DNA of 64,000 nucleotides from Candidatus Gastranaerophilales bacterium (GTDB lineage Bacteria > Cyanobacteriota > Vampirovibrionia > Gastranaerophilales > Gastranaerophilaceae), in contig CALUUK010000008.1 in NCBI GenBank assembly GCA_944323955.1, positions 1 through 64,000 of the forward strand, given 5' to 3'. This document shows, piece after piece, positions 34,645 to 45,661 of this stretch. Each line of letters starts with the position of its first letter. Position 1 is the stretch's first letter. The notes under the pieces were generated by a model that made no database searches, was not told where the DNA came from, and saw only the letters and a program-made list of their open reading frames with translations. The translations under genes and the position numbers were made by a program.

Positions 34645-36039
34645 ATGATACGTATTTTATTTTTGATAATTTTATGTCTTTTCTTAAATTCGGGTATTTC
34701 TCAAGCCCTTGATGTAGTGCACCCGGGTGGAGTTGACTCAATAATCAATGCAAATTCAACTTTTTTTGCAGGAAATGTTAACCCGAAAGCAACTTTAAAA
34801 ATAAATAATGAAGGTGTGAAAATATGGGACGACGGGATTTTTGTTCATATTGTACCCCTGTTTTACGGAACAAATACGATAACCCTTGAAGAAACACTAA
34901 ACGGAAAAACACAAAAAAGTATCTACACTATAAAAAGAAATAAACCTTCTGCAGGAAAAGTAATTAACATTCCTTACGAACCAAAAGAAAAAGATATCTT
35001 CCTCTATACAAAAACAATAAATAACAGCTCAACAGTTAGGGAGAAACCGTCAGGCTCGTCAAAAAGAGTTATTGATCTTCCCAAAGGCGTTGTTTTATAT
35101 CTTGCAGGGAAGAAGGGGGATTATTATAAAATCGAAGCACATGCCGACAGTGAATTTTGGATACATAAATCAAATATAGAACCGCCTGTAAAAGTAACAA
35201 AAAAATTTATTGCAAAAATATCAAAGCCCGAACACTACTCAGATAAATATTACAACTATACAAAGATGGCGATAACATATCCGGTGCTATATACAATGAC
35301 CCAGCACGGGAAAAAACTCAAACTTACGCTATATAATACTTCTGATTCGAACAAAAAAGAAAAGCTACACGAAAATGTCGAATTTACGTTTGAAGATGAA
35401 AATCAGGTTTTAGGCTATGACGTCTTATATGAAGAAGACAAATTAATTCTCAGACGGGCCCGGGTTGCCGACAAAATTAATCCCTATACTCCGTTATACG
35501 GTGTTAGAATATTTATAGATGCAGGTCACGGAGGTAATGAAAAAGGAGCTGTAGGACCTACTAGGGTATACGAAAAAGATATAAATCTTGCAATTGCAAA
35601 AAAGCTCGTAAAACTGCTTAAAGAAGAAGGAGCAATTGTATCATATTCAAGACTTGATGATAAACAGGTAAAACTGTATGACAGAGTAAATATGGCAAAA
35701 GAAAATAATGCATTTATTTCATTAAGCCTGCATGCAAATTCTCTGCCGCACGGAAGAAATCCTTACATCACGCACGGAGTTGAAACTCACTATTACAATG
35801 ATAATGCAAAAGTTTTAGCATTCATAATACAAAAAAATCTGTCAGAAGATACAGGGCTCAAAAACAACGGATTACGGAAATCAAGTTTTGCGCTGAACCG
35901 TTCAACAAATCCGATTTCTGTTTTGATAGAAACAGCTTATATGATAAATCCTGATGAATATAAAAAACTCAGAAATGAAAAATTTCAGGAAGAAATAGCC
36001 CAATCCGTTAAAAAAAGTTTAGGACAATTTATGATATTA

Positions 36040-36051
<12 letters not shown>
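34645..36051 (+). CDS. N-acetylmuramoyl-L-alanine amidase (Amidase_3)
   Basis: 468 residues. Signal peptide residues 1-22 (ending SQALD). An N-terminal AMIN-like beta domain is followed by a bacterial SH3-type segment (STVREKPSGSSKRVIDLPKGV). The C-terminal Amidase_3 zinc domain shows FIDAGHGGNEKGA, EKDINLAIAKKLVKLL, SLHANSLP and VLIETAYMINPDE, the four catalytic or zinc motifs. It is exported to the periplasm and cleaves peptidoglycan stem peptides, mainly for cell separation. Confidence 0.92.
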
Positions 36052-37479
<1,428 letters not shown>

Positions 37480-37491
37480 ATTAAAACCAAT

Positions 37492-37526
37492 AAAAAAAGA
37501 GATGCTTAAAAAGCATCTCTTTTTTT
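37492..37526. terminator. bidirectional Rho-independent terminator
   Basis: AAAAAAAGAGATGCTT/AAGCATCTCTTTTTTT, a 16-bp perfect stem with AAA loop, serves gdhA (+) and the DUF1292 gene (-), whose stop codon it overlaps. Confidence 0.92.
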
Positions 37527-37788
37527 ATTCTTCGGTTTCATCTTCAATTTCTTCTATGTAAGCCGCAACTTTTTCAAATTCTTCATCGTCATCAATTGTT
37601 TCAAACAAATATTCTTCACCGTCTTGCTTTAATCTCATAATAAGAAGTTCACTTTCTTCGTCTTCACCGTCCTCGGGAAGTAAAATCGCATAATCAACAT
37701 CATCAACCGTTACAATATCCAATACATCAAAACAGACCTTATTTCCGTTTTCATCAACGGTTTCAATTTTTTCATTTTTGTTTGTCAT
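37525..37788 (-). CDS. DUF1292-family protein
   Basis: 87 very acidic residues. FDVLDIVTVDDVDYAILLPEDGEDEESELLIMRL is the hallmark of the DUF1292 (YrzB) family. It follows ruvX after 6 bases, as in many Firmicutes where the two are neighbours. Function unknown. Confidence 0.85.
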   Translation of the reverse strand: MTNKNEKIETVDENGNKVCFDVLDIVTVDDVDYAILLPEDGEDEESELLIMRLKQDGEEYLFETIDDDEEFEKVAAYIEEIEDETEE

Positions 37789-37794
37789 AATAAC

Positions 37795-38202
37795 TCACTT
37801 TCTATCCAAATATTGTTGTAATATTATACACGCACTTTTGAGATCAACAAGCTGCTTATCTCTGGTATACTTTCTTCCGGTTTGGGAAAGAATAAATTCC
37901 GCCTGACGGCTTGTAAGCCTTTCATCTTCAAATATAATATCATAGTCGGGTTTAAAATTTTCTGTAAATTTGATACAATCTTCAGCCTGTTCTCCGATTG
38001 TATTATTCATGTGTTTGGGAAGTCCGGCAACAATTAATTTAACACCGTTTTTCTCGCAAATGCTCTTAATTTTTTGTATGGCAATATTTTCAGGCTCTCT
38101 CATAATCGTTTCGACAGGCTGCGCAATTATTCCCAAAGCATCACTCATTGCAATTCCTATTCTCTTTTTACCTATATCAAGACCTAAAATTCTAACCATC
38201 AA
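37795..38202 (-). CDS. ruvX: RuvX/YqgF nuclease-like protein
   Basis: 135 residues. RNase H-like fold: ILGLDIGKKRIGIAMSDALG at the start, IVAGLPKHMNN, and ERLTSRQAEFIL, then VDLKSACIILQQYLD with the final acidic residue. Involved in pre-16S rRNA end processing and possibly Holliday junction resolution. It overlaps the upstream 546-residue gene by 11 bases. Confidence 0.92.
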   Translation of the reverse strand: MMVRILGLDIGKKRIGIAMSDALGIIAQPVETIMREPENIAIQKIKSICEKNGVKLIVAGLPKHMNNTIGEQAEDCIKFTENFKPDYDIIFEDERLTSRQAEFILSQTGRKYTRDKQLVDLKSACIILQQYLDRK

Positions 38203-39832
38203 TCCAATTTATACTTAATAAATTAAGTATACTTTCTATCTTTTTAACATCAATTTTCTCTTTTTCAATTTTTTTCTTCTTAAATATATTTGTTGTATAT
38301 GCCATTTCTTTTGCAGCTTCTCTTACCGAGAAAAAATAGTTAAAAATGCTTCTTTGCATAAGAACCATTTTAAATATGTGCATACCGTCTTCAGATTTTA
38401 GCATCGAATAAAACGCATCCGCATCCTCCTTTTTGTCATTTAAACAAAGTAAATAAACACACTGCAATATTCTCTGTTTCCAAAACTCCAGCGTTTTTTC
38501 GTCAAAAACATTTTGTTCGCGCTCTAAAATTAAATTATTAATATAAGAAATTTCCAAATCATTTGCATTATTTATCTCATCCAAAATATTTCCCAGAGCC
38601 GCATTTTCACCGGGTTTTAAATACCATCTGAATGAATATTCTTTTGTTAAAAGCATAAGCAAATCATTCTTTTTAATATTAATTAAATCCGCTGATTTTT
38701 CTACCTCTTTTTCCACTCCTGACGGCAGAGGAGCTATATCTTTCAGAAGTGCATCCCAGCATACAAATTCATACGGAAAAGTATTTTTGTTTTTTATTGT
38801 AAGATTATATGCTTCATTAAGTCTTGTTCTTATGTACGCGGGAGTTATTTTATACTGCCCTTCGGAGTTATAGAATTTATCAACGATTTTAGAAAGTTCT
38901 TGCTTTGAAATGTTATAGAATCCAAAACAATCCTCAACCCCGTATATATCGTTAACCACGACAGCAATAAGCATAAATTTTTTATTTTCAACGTTTTCTC
39001 TTGATATTATAAATGCCTGATTTCCGCTGCCGTCAGGCATCGTCGTATAACAGCAGGAAAGAGAAAATGATTTTACAATATCCGCAAAATACTCTTTAGC
39101 CTTTTGCTCCGTTGCACCTGAAAGTTTAAGTTTTTTTAATCCGACTCTGCAGGTATTTATAAGTTCTTCGTTAGAAGAAGTTTCAATGATATACTTGAAA
39201 GGCTCAATAGCAAGTGAAGATTTTGCCTCTATTAATATTTCCGATGCTTTTAATTTAAAATCATCATCAAAATCCGAATATAAAATAGGATATACAATAT
39301 TGGCAAGTGAATCACCATGGTAGTCCAACTGCAATGATTGAAGCAGAAGATTCCTGTCATTTTTATTAACCGCCGAGACAAAATCAAGAAAATCAAGCAT
39401 TGCTTCGGGATTAAAAACGGCTTTTTCAAGAAGTTTTTTCGTATCAGAGTCAATAACATCCGAGGGATTTTCAAAATATTCAGGGACAGAATCATAGTCA
39501 AATTCACATTCAGTTATTCTTAACAACTGAACAAGTTTATATTTTGCCTCATCTGAATAATTTGAAGATTTTAAAAGTTCAAAAACACTATTTTGAATAT
39601 AATCAACATCAACAAGTTCTTTCAACAGGCAACCTGCAAAAACGAACTCTCTTTCATTCATTTTAATATATTCTTTTAAAAATACATCAAAAACACAATG
39701 CCTGTCCTCAATGTCTTCAAGTTCGGAATAAAGTTTTTTTAACAAATCTTCATTATATTCCCAGACAGTTTTAATACGGGAAACAACGGAAAGGACTCTT
39801 GCTCTTATTTGGAGTTTTGAAAGTTCCGCCAT
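38192..39832 (-). CDS. large hypothetical helical protein
   Basis: 546 residues, predicted largely helical with HEAT-like periodicity in the first 250 residues (for example EAKYKLVQLLRITE, DDFKLKASEILIEAK, SNEELINTCRVGLKKL). The rest is a mixed domain (NKKFMLIAVVVNDIYGVEDCFGFYNIS), with a Lys/Glu-rich end. No motif points to an activity. It is preceded by the ClpX-type zinc protein (TAATG overlap) and followed by ruvX, so it may act in RNA or protein quality control, but this is only a context guess. Confidence 0.65.
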   Translation of the reverse strand: MAELSKLQIRARVLSVVSRIKTVWEYNEDLLKKLYSELEDIEDRHCVFDVFLKEYIKMNEREFVFAGCLLKELVDVDYIQNSVFELLKSSNYSDEAKYKLVQLLRITECEFDYDSVPEYFENPSDVIDSDTKKLLEKAVFNPEAMLDFLDFVSAVNKNDRNLLLQSLQLDYHGDSLANIVYPILYSDFDDDFKLKASEILIEAKSSLAIEPFKYIIETSSNEELINTCRVGLKKLKLSGATEQKAKEYFADIVKSFSLSCCYTTMPDGSGNQAFIISRENVENKKFMLIAVVVNDIYGVEDCFGFYNISKQELSKIVDKFYNSEGQYKITPAYIRTRLNEAYNLTIKNKNTFPYEFVCWDALLKDIAPLPSGVEKEVEKSADLINIKKNDLLMLLTKEYSFRWYLKPGENAALGNILDEINNANDLEISYINNLILEREQNVFDEKTLEFWKQRILQCVYLLCLNDKKEDADAFYSMLKSEDGMHIFKMVLMQRSIFNYFFSVREAAKEMAYTTNIFKKKKIEKEKIDVKKIESILNLLSINWIDG

Positions 39833-40107
39833 TATTTTATTTTGCTCCAGAATATATCCAGAATTTTCTGCGCTTCACTTGAAGGAAGTTTGTCTTCTAA
39901 AATAAGGTATTGCACCGCAATCATTGTACACTCCGAGCAAATGTTAACCCCGGGACCTTGCACCATTTTAACAACCTGTGTATTTGGTCTTCCGCAGAAG
40001 CTGCAATATACGGGTTCTTTCCCTTGTATTTTTTCTTCTTTTTGTTGTTCTTTAGGTTTTTGTCTTGCACTTTTAAGTGAAACAATTTTTTCTGAATCTG
40101 ACATCAT
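39832..40107 (-). CDS. stand-alone ClpX-type zinc-binding domain protein
   Basis: 91 residues. A disordered basic N-terminus (SLKSARQKPKEQQKEEKIQGKE) is followed by CSFCGR (about 35-40) and CSEC (about 57-60) in the pattern of the N-terminal zinc-binding domain of ClpX. It then has a helix (IAVQYLILEDKLPSSEAQKILDIFW). No AAA+ domain follows, so it may be a dimerising adaptor or competitor. Translationally coupled to the next gene. Confidence 0.75.
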   Translation of the reverse strand: MMSDSEKIVSLKSARQKPKEQQKEEKIQGKEPVYCSFCGRPNTQVVKMVQGPGVNICSECTMIAVQYLILEDKLPSSEAQKILDIFWSKIK

Positions 40108-40210
40108 TAATCTCTTTTACATTATATACTCCAAATATTGTATACTATTTTAAAAATATTGCAAAATATTCAATTTGAATGTATATTGTAAAGTCATACG
40201 GGGGAGGATT

Positions 40211-40789
40211 ATGAAAAAAACTCTTTTATTATTTACACTTTTATTGGTATCAGTAATAACAACCGCTTGTATTAATAAATTTGCAGTTGAAGAATTGAAT
40301 AACAAAGCGGTAAAATATATGGATAACGGAGACAGTGAAACAGCTGTTTGCAGATTAAAATCAAGTCTTGATTTAGACGAAGAATTCTATCAAACACACT
40401 ATAATCTGGCACTTGCATATAATGCACTCGGCAATTTTGAAGGTGCTGCAGAAGAAGCGGCTCGCGTACTTGAGTTGGAACCTGATTTTCATGATGCCGT
40501 GTATGTATTAGCACTTGCAAAAAGTGAACTGGCTATGCAAATATTAGACAAAGAGCAGGACGAAGAGGGCAAAACAGCAGAATTAACAATTGATGAAATG
40601 TCTGAATTTAACAATAAAGCAGGTGAAGCCGTTGAGTTATACAATAAGTATCTTGTTAAAAAAGTCAATGCGGAAGATGCAGAACAGGTAAATGCAAAAA
40701 TCGAAGAACTAAACAGCTATATAAAAGAATTTTCTTATAAATTGGAATCCGCTCAAGGTGCAAGTAAAGAAGAAGCTGCGGAAGAATAA
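40211..40789 (+). CDS. TPR lipoprotein
   Basis: 192 residues from the ATG at 40211 (GGGGGAGG 5 bases upstream). Lipoprotein signal with the lipobox ITTAC at about residues 17-21. The mature part has two to three TPR units (LNNKAVKYMDNGDSETAVCRL, YNLALAYNALGNFEGAAEEAARVLELEPDF, AVYVLALAKSELAMQIL) and an acidic helical tail. Likely a scaffold in the envelope. Six bases upstream of lgt, the enzyme that lipidates such proteins. Confidence 0.85.
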   Translation: MKKTLLLFTLLLVSVITTACINKFAVEELNNKAVKYMDNGDSETAVCRLKSSLDLDEEFYQTHYNLALAYNALGNFEGAAEEAARVLELEPDFHDAVYVLALAKSELAMQILDKEQDEEGKTAELTIDEMSEFNNKAGEAVELYNKYLVKKVNAEDAEQVNAKIEELNSYIKEFSYKLESAQGASKEEAAEE

Positions 40790-40794
40790 CATAA

Positions 40795-41583
40795 ATGTTC
40801 ACTTCTCCGGGCAGTATAGCATTTCGTTTTTTATCATTTGATATATACTGGTACGGTATTATAATTGCTTTTGCTATGTTTGTTAGTCTTATTGTAATTC
40901 TTACAATAAGAAAAAAGTATTATAGCGATATTCCGGAGGATAATATTTTTGATATATCCTTGCTTCTTATTATTTCTGGAATAATATGCGCAAGAATATA
41001 TTATGTCATATTAGACTGGCAGTATTTTTCATCTCATCCTTCATTAATTCCGTGCATATGGAATGGCGGAATTTCAATCCACGGCGCAATAATAGGCGGA
41101 ATTATAGTATCATATTTATATATAAAAAAGAAAAAAGTGAACTTTTTAAAATACGCCGATTTATTTTCATTCGGAATAGTTACAGGACAAATAATAGGAA
41201 GATGGGGGAATTTTTTTAATTCGGAAGCATACGGTCTGCCTTGTGACTTACCGTGGAAACTTTATATACCTTACGAATTCAGACCCGCATTTTATAAAGG
41301 ATATCAATATTTTCATCCTGCATTTTTATATGAATCACTGGCAAATACACTTTTGCTTGGAATAATGCTTTATATACTGATAAAAAAACCCAACAGAAAA
41401 ACAGGAACAATTTTCTTTTTATATATAATTTTATACGGAATAATAAGGAATTTAATTGAAAATATAAGAATTGACAGCGTGCTGAATCTTTTAAACGGCG
41501 TACATTTTGCGAACATAGCATCATTGGTGTTTATAATATTCGGTTTTGCGGGCTTATATTACATACATTCAAAAAAAGCATAA
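40795..41583 (+). CDS. lgt: prolipoprotein diacylglyceryl transferase
   Basis: 262 residues, seven hydrophobic helices. Catalytic motifs: WNGGISIHGAIIGGIIVSY (the active-site His region) and GRWGNFFNSEAYG, followed by HPAFLYESLANTLL and the C-terminal RNLIENIRID. It transfers diacylglycerol to the lipobox Cys in the inner membrane. Coupled to the TPR lipoprotein and followed after 20 bases by an MCE protein. Confidence 0.95.
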   Translation: MFTSPGSIAFRFLSFDIYWYGIIIAFAMFVSLIVILTIRKKYYSDIPEDNIFDISLLLIISGIICARIYYVILDWQYFSSHPSLIPCIWNGGISIHGAIIGGIIVSYLYIKKKKVNFLKYADLFSFGIVTGQIIGRWGNFFNSEAYGLPCDLPWKLYIPYEFRPAFYKGYQYFHPAFLYESLANTLLLGIMLYILIKKPNRKTGTIFFLYIILYGIIRNLIENIRIDSVLNLLNGVHFANIASLVFIIFGFAGLYYIHSKKA

Positions 41584-41603
41584 TTTGTTCTATAATCAAA
41601 TAT

Positions 41604-42257
41604 ATGAAGAAAAAATATATCATAATAACAGAACTTATTATATGGCTGCTTATTTTATCAGGCGGATTTTATTTCTTTTTGTACAAAACAACATTAAAAG
41701 ATAATACAAATAACAGTTATTATCTGTTTTTTGATGATGCGGGCGGACTGGTAAAAGGTTCACCTGTCAGACTCATGGGAATGAATATAGGATATGTACG
41801 CGATGTAAAAATCTTTGAAAATAAGGTTTTTGTATCATTTCTTGTAACAAAAGAAAATGTAAAAGTTCCGAACAGAGCAACCGCTACAATTGAGTTTTAC
41901 GGACTCGGAGGATCAACCTCTCTGGAATTGTCTCAAAAAACATCCGCCGATGAAGAAAATGAAGACACCATTATTCCTTCAGATACATACAGAATACAAG
42001 ACTATTGGAGCGGAGCAACATTAAGTGCAAATGTAATGATAGATATTTACGGCTCAATAGGAAGAACAATACATTCAACAAATATACTGAATCATAAAGA
42101 TTGGATAAAACAAAGCGCAGTTATAAAAGACTTTGCAACACTAACAAATCAAATAAATGAAGAAGAATCGGTTATTATACATAAAATGTCCGAACTTACA
42201 AAAGAATATTCGAAAAAGAAAGAAAAAGATAAATTGATTGAGGACAATGATGAATAA
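41604..42257 (+). CDS. MCE-domain (MlaD-like) protein
   Basis: 217 residues. One N-terminal membrane anchor (7-28) followed by a single MCE domain (GLVKGSPVRLMGMNIGYVRDVKIF, PNRATATIEFYGLGGSTSLELS), the lipid-binding module of Mla-type systems, on the periplasmic face. No MlaE/F genes are nearby, so the ABC partner must be elsewhere. The stop overlaps the upp start region by 8 bases. Confidence 0.85.
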   Translation: MKKKYIIITELIIWLLILSGGFYFFLYKTTLKDNTNNSYYLFFDDAGGLVKGSPVRLMGMNIGYVRDVKIFENKVFVSFLVTKENVKVPNRATATIEFYGLGGSTSLELSQKTSADEENEDTIIPSDTYRIQDYWSGATLSANVMIDIYGSIGRTIHSTNILNHKDWIKQSAVIKDFATLTNQINEEESVIIHKMSELTKEYSKKKEKDKLIEDNDE

Positions 42258-42912
42258 ATTTAAAAATGTATATGTAGTAAATCATCCTTTATGCTGTCAT
42301 AATCTCAGCATAATAAGAAATAAAGAAACGAATGCGGAAGTGTTCAGAAATGCAATAAGAAGAATTACTTATTTACTTTTTTATAAAGCAACCGAAGATT
42401 TGGAATTGGAAACGGTAAATATTGATACACCGCTTGAAAAATGCGAAGTAAAAATGTTAAGAAGCGGAAAAGAAATAATAATAGCACCGATTTTAAGAGC
42501 CGGTTTAATATTCTCTGATGTGGCAAATGAAATTATGCCCTTTGCGACAGTAAGACATATCGGGATGTACAGAGATGAAGATACACTCACTCCCGTATGG
42601 TATTACAATAAAATTCCAATAGAATTTGAAAATCCTGAAGATAAAATAATACTTATTCTTGATCCCATGCTTGCGACAGGGAACTCTGCAGTTGATGCAA
42701 TTAAACTTTTCACGGCAAAAAACGTGCCGCAAAATAATATAAGATTTGTGAGCCTGATAAGCGCACCCGAAGGGCTCGAAAAAGTTACAAATAACTTTGG
42801 TGAAGTGAAAATAATCACCGCAAGTATAGACAATTGCCTTAATGAACACGGCTACATCCGTCCGGGATTGGGCGATGCAGGCGACAGAATATTTAACACG
42901 GTAGAAAATTAA
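42250..42912 (+). CDS. upp: uracil phosphoribosyltransferase
   Basis: 220 residues from the ATG at 42250 (GAGG 6 bases upstream; another ATG at 42247). PRPP loop ILDPMLATGNSAVDAI, uracil-site YIRPGLGDAGDRIF, and the RAGLIFSDVANEIMPFATVRHIGMYRDE core. Salvage of uracil to UMP, cytosolic. The stop overlaps the pgeF ATG by one base. Confidence 0.95.
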   Translation: MNKFKNVYVVNHPLCCHNLSIIRNKETNAEVFRNAIRRITYLLFYKATEDLELETVNIDTPLEKCEVKMLRSGKEIIIAPILRAGLIFSDVANEIMPFATVRHIGMYRDEDTLTPVWYYNKIPIEFENPEDKIILILDPMLATGNSAVDAIKLFTAKNVPQNNIRFVSLISAPEGLEKVTNNFGEVKIITASIDNCLNEHGYIRPGLGDAGDRIFNTVEN

Positions 42913-43652
42913 TGTTTTATTTTGATAATTTTAACGGTAAAAAAATATTAAAATCAAGTCTGCTTCAAGACTATGATTGTTTTTTTACAACACGTGATTT
43001 TCCTTTAACCGCAGGAGCACTTGAAAATATTGAACCCGAATGCAGTATAAACAGGTTATCACTGAAAAAACAATTGGGAGTACAAAATATAACAACAGCA
43101 AAACAGGTTCACGGATGTAATATTGAAATAATCAATAAAAATACATATTTTTATGATAATACGGACGCATTAATTTCAAATATTCCTTCTTCTTTAATGC
43201 TTTTAAACTATGCGGATTGCGTACCGATTATTCTATACAGTAAAAAAGATAATACGGGAGGTATAATACATGCCGGCTGGAGAGGATGTGCCGCGGAAAT
43301 TACCGCCAAAACCGCAGACAGAATGATAAAAGAACTTAACATACACCCTGAAAATATAACGGCACTAATAGGTCCTTCCATCGGTAAATGCTGTTTTGAA
43401 ACCGATGAAGATGTATTTTTAAAACTTATAAAAGATAAATCAAATACGGAATTATATACAAAAAAAGGCAACAAATTCTTTATTGATTTAAAAATGATTA
43501 ATAAATATCAGCTTCTTGAAAAAGATATACACAATATTGATATATCCGACTATTGCACATGCTGTATGTCTGATATATTTTTTTCATATAGAAAAGAAAA
43601 AGGAATAACGGCAAGGCACAGTGCCATTGTTAAAATAAAAGGGGATAAATAA
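42912..43652 (+). CDS. pgeF: PgeF/YfiH laccase-domain protein
   Basis: 246 residues. Signature His and Cys residues of the family are seen: KQVHGCNI, LNYADCVPIILY, GGIIHAGWRGCAAEI, and CCMSDIFFSYRKEKGITARHSAIV. The family includes purine nucleoside phosphorylases and the peptidoglycan editing factor PgeF. Either is possible here. It overlaps the SEC-C gene by one base. Confidence 0.92.
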   Translation: MFYFDNFNGKKILKSSLLQDYDCFFTTRDFPLTAGALENIEPECSINRLSLKKQLGVQNITTAKQVHGCNIEIINKNTYFYDNTDALISNIPSSLMLLNYADCVPIILYSKKDNTGGIIHAGWRGCAAEITAKTADRMIKELNIHPENITALIGPSIGKCCFETDEDVFLKLIKDKSNTELYTKKGNKFFIDLKMINKYQLLEKDIHNIDISDYCTCCMSDIFFSYRKEKGITARHSAIVKIKGDK

Positions 43653-44959
43653 TGTCGGTAATAGAAAAATTATCTGTAATTTCAGACACAATAACAAAAG
43701 TAATGAACTTTGTTCTGACAAGTGATATTATAAAACCTGATTTTGATGAATATATTGCGGCATTATCCGCAAAAAATGCTGATACAAGCAGAATTCAAGC
43801 CCTTTTAATCCCTTATATCGCCGAAAGAAGACTTACAAAAGACAGAAAAACCGTAATAGAACTTTTTCTTGATAACACAAAAAACATCACAGATATCGAA
43901 AAAGAAATACTTGAAGGCTTAAGCAAATCTTTTTCAAGCGTTTTTGAAATAAGAAGAGTACTAAGCAGCGGTTTTGAATTATACGGACTTGTAGATGAAA
44001 TGCTGTATAAAGTCCTTTCTCTTGTAAAAATGAACAATTATAGAGGAATAACCCCGGGACAATATGCCGTTTGCAGAATTTTTCCGTTCAAAAATGAATA
44101 TTATCTGCTTGAAATATCAAATGTAATTTCAAGTTTAAACAGAGAAGAAGTTTTCAAATATGCAATTGCAAAAATAATAGAAAAACCTGAAGATGCATAT
44201 GAAAATAACCCTAAAAAACTAAAACAGATTGAAGACCTTGTTATGGATTTCGGCAAAAAATTTATCGAATGTTTTGATTCAAATGAAATTATTACAACAA
44301 ATCAATATGCAGATAACATTATTAATTTATTCAATGCATATTGCGATGAAGGAACATTACCAAATAAAGAAGATATAGAAGCGAATATAAAACAAATTGA
44401 AAATAACAGATATTTTACCGTATCCGATTTTAAAAATTCATATTCTAATTTTATGGAAAAATCGCTTGAGGGATTTGCTTCTCACTCTTCAACATATGAT
44501 ATCGGTATAATATATGATAAGAATCTGGGACTTTTTGTTCTTCCGTTTTACCAGACATTTTGTAAAATTTTTGAAGTTGAAGACTATAAGAGTGTTCAGG
44601 GATATAAAGACTGCATAAAAAACTTCCTTGAAAATGATAAGGTACCCGCAGATATAATAAAAAATATTGCGGGGAAATACCCTAATTTTATGGAAAGAGT
44701 AAATGAAATTCTTGAAACACAATATAATCTTGATTCTTTATTAGACTATTATAAAGCTGACTCCGTTCAAAAAAAGATTTTTTCATCCGCAAGCGTACTA
44801 TATGCATCAAAAGTATTTGAGCAAATCATGACCCAAGTAAGTACAAAAGAGGAAAATAAACCAAAAGAAGGAATTGATTACTCAAATGTCGGCAGAAACG
44901 ATAAATGCCCATGCGGAAGCGGTAAAAAATTCAAAAACTGCTGTATGAACAATATCTAA
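43652..44959 (+). CDS. SEC-C zinc-motif protein
   Basis: 435 residues. A long helical body of unknown fold ends in a SEC-C zinc motif, RNDKCPCGSGKKFKNCC (about 415-431), the small zinc-binding tail also seen at the end of SecA. It commonly mediates SecB or ribosome binding. The last four bases overlap the convergent nth gene. No enzymatic motif seen. Confidence 0.75.
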   Translation: MSVIEKLSVISDTITKVMNFVLTSDIIKPDFDEYIAALSAKNADTSRIQALLIPYIAERRLTKDRKTVIELFLDNTKNITDIEKEILEGLSKSFSSVFEIRRVLSSGFELYGLVDEMLYKVLSLVKMNNYRGITPGQYAVCRIFPFKNEYYLLEISNVISSLNREEVFKYAIAKIIEKPEDAYENNPKKLKQIEDLVMDFGKKFIECFDSNEIITTNQYADNIINLFNAYCDEGTLPNKEDIEANIKQIENNRYFTVSDFKNSYSNFMEKSLEGFASHSSTYDIGIIYDKNLGLFVLPFYQTFCKIFEVEDYKSVQGYKDCIKNFLENDKVPADIIKNIAGKYPNFMERVNEILETQYNLDSLLDYYKADSVQKKIFSSASVLYASKVFEQIMTQVSTKEENKPKEGIDYSNVGRNDKCPCGSGKKFKNCCMNNI

Positions 44960-45600
44960 TCATTCTTTTTATTGTATGTTTTGCAATATTTTGTTAAACT
45001 GCATTTTTCGCATACGGGTTTTGTAGGTTTGCAAACATTCTGCCCCAGCGTTACAAAAAGAGTATTTATTTCAGACCAGTACTTTTTCGCAAGTTTTGAT
45101 TTTAATGCAAATTCGGTTTCCTCGGGTTCTTTTGTATCAACAAGCCCGAGTCTGTTTGAAATTCTGTGAACATGTACATCAACACATATGCTCGGTAAAT
45201 CATAACCCTTGGATTGAACAAGGTTTGCGGTTTTTCTGCCTACACCTTTAAATTTAATCAACTCATCAATTTCTTTAGGGACAATACTATTATGATTATG
45301 ATAAAGCTCGTATGCAATATCAAGAATCTGCTTAGCTTTATTTTTATAAAAGCCCACGGGATATATTGCTTTTTCCATATCCCCAAGGCTCACATTCAGG
45401 AAATCTCCCGGTGTTCTGCCCAGTTTAAGCATTCTCATTGTTGCCGGATATGTAGTTCTGTCATTCGTTCTTAAAGATAAAATGCACGCAATTAAAACAA
45501 TAAAAGGATCATGGATATCTTCCATAAATCTCACAAACTCTGTTTGAGGAAGATTCATACGCTTGATTTCGTTAATAATTTTTTCAAAATTCTTTATCAT
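44956..45600 (-). CDS. nth: endonuclease III
   Basis: 214 residues. DNA glycosylase/AP lyase for oxidised pyrimidines. Helix-hairpin-helix with catalytic Lys in KFKGVGRKTANLV, catalytic Asp in VDVHVHRISNRLGL, and the C-terminal [4Fe-4S] pattern CX6CX2CX5C (CKPTKPVCEKCSLTKYC). Monocistronic. Confidence 0.95.
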   Translation of the reverse strand: MIKNFEKIINEIKRMNLPQTEFVRFMEDIHDPFIVLIACILSLRTNDRTTYPATMRMLKLGRTPGDFLNVSLGDMEKAIYPVGFYKNKAKQILDIAYELYHNHNSIVPKEIDELIKFKGVGRKTANLVQSKGYDLPSICVDVHVHRISNRLGLVDTKEPEETEFALKSKLAKKYWSEINTLFVTLGQNVCKPTKPVCEKCSLTKYCKTYNKKND

Positions 45601-45661
45601 ATATTCATACTAACAGAAAAGAAAATTTAGTAGTAAAATAGAAAAAAGGAATTTTTATACA

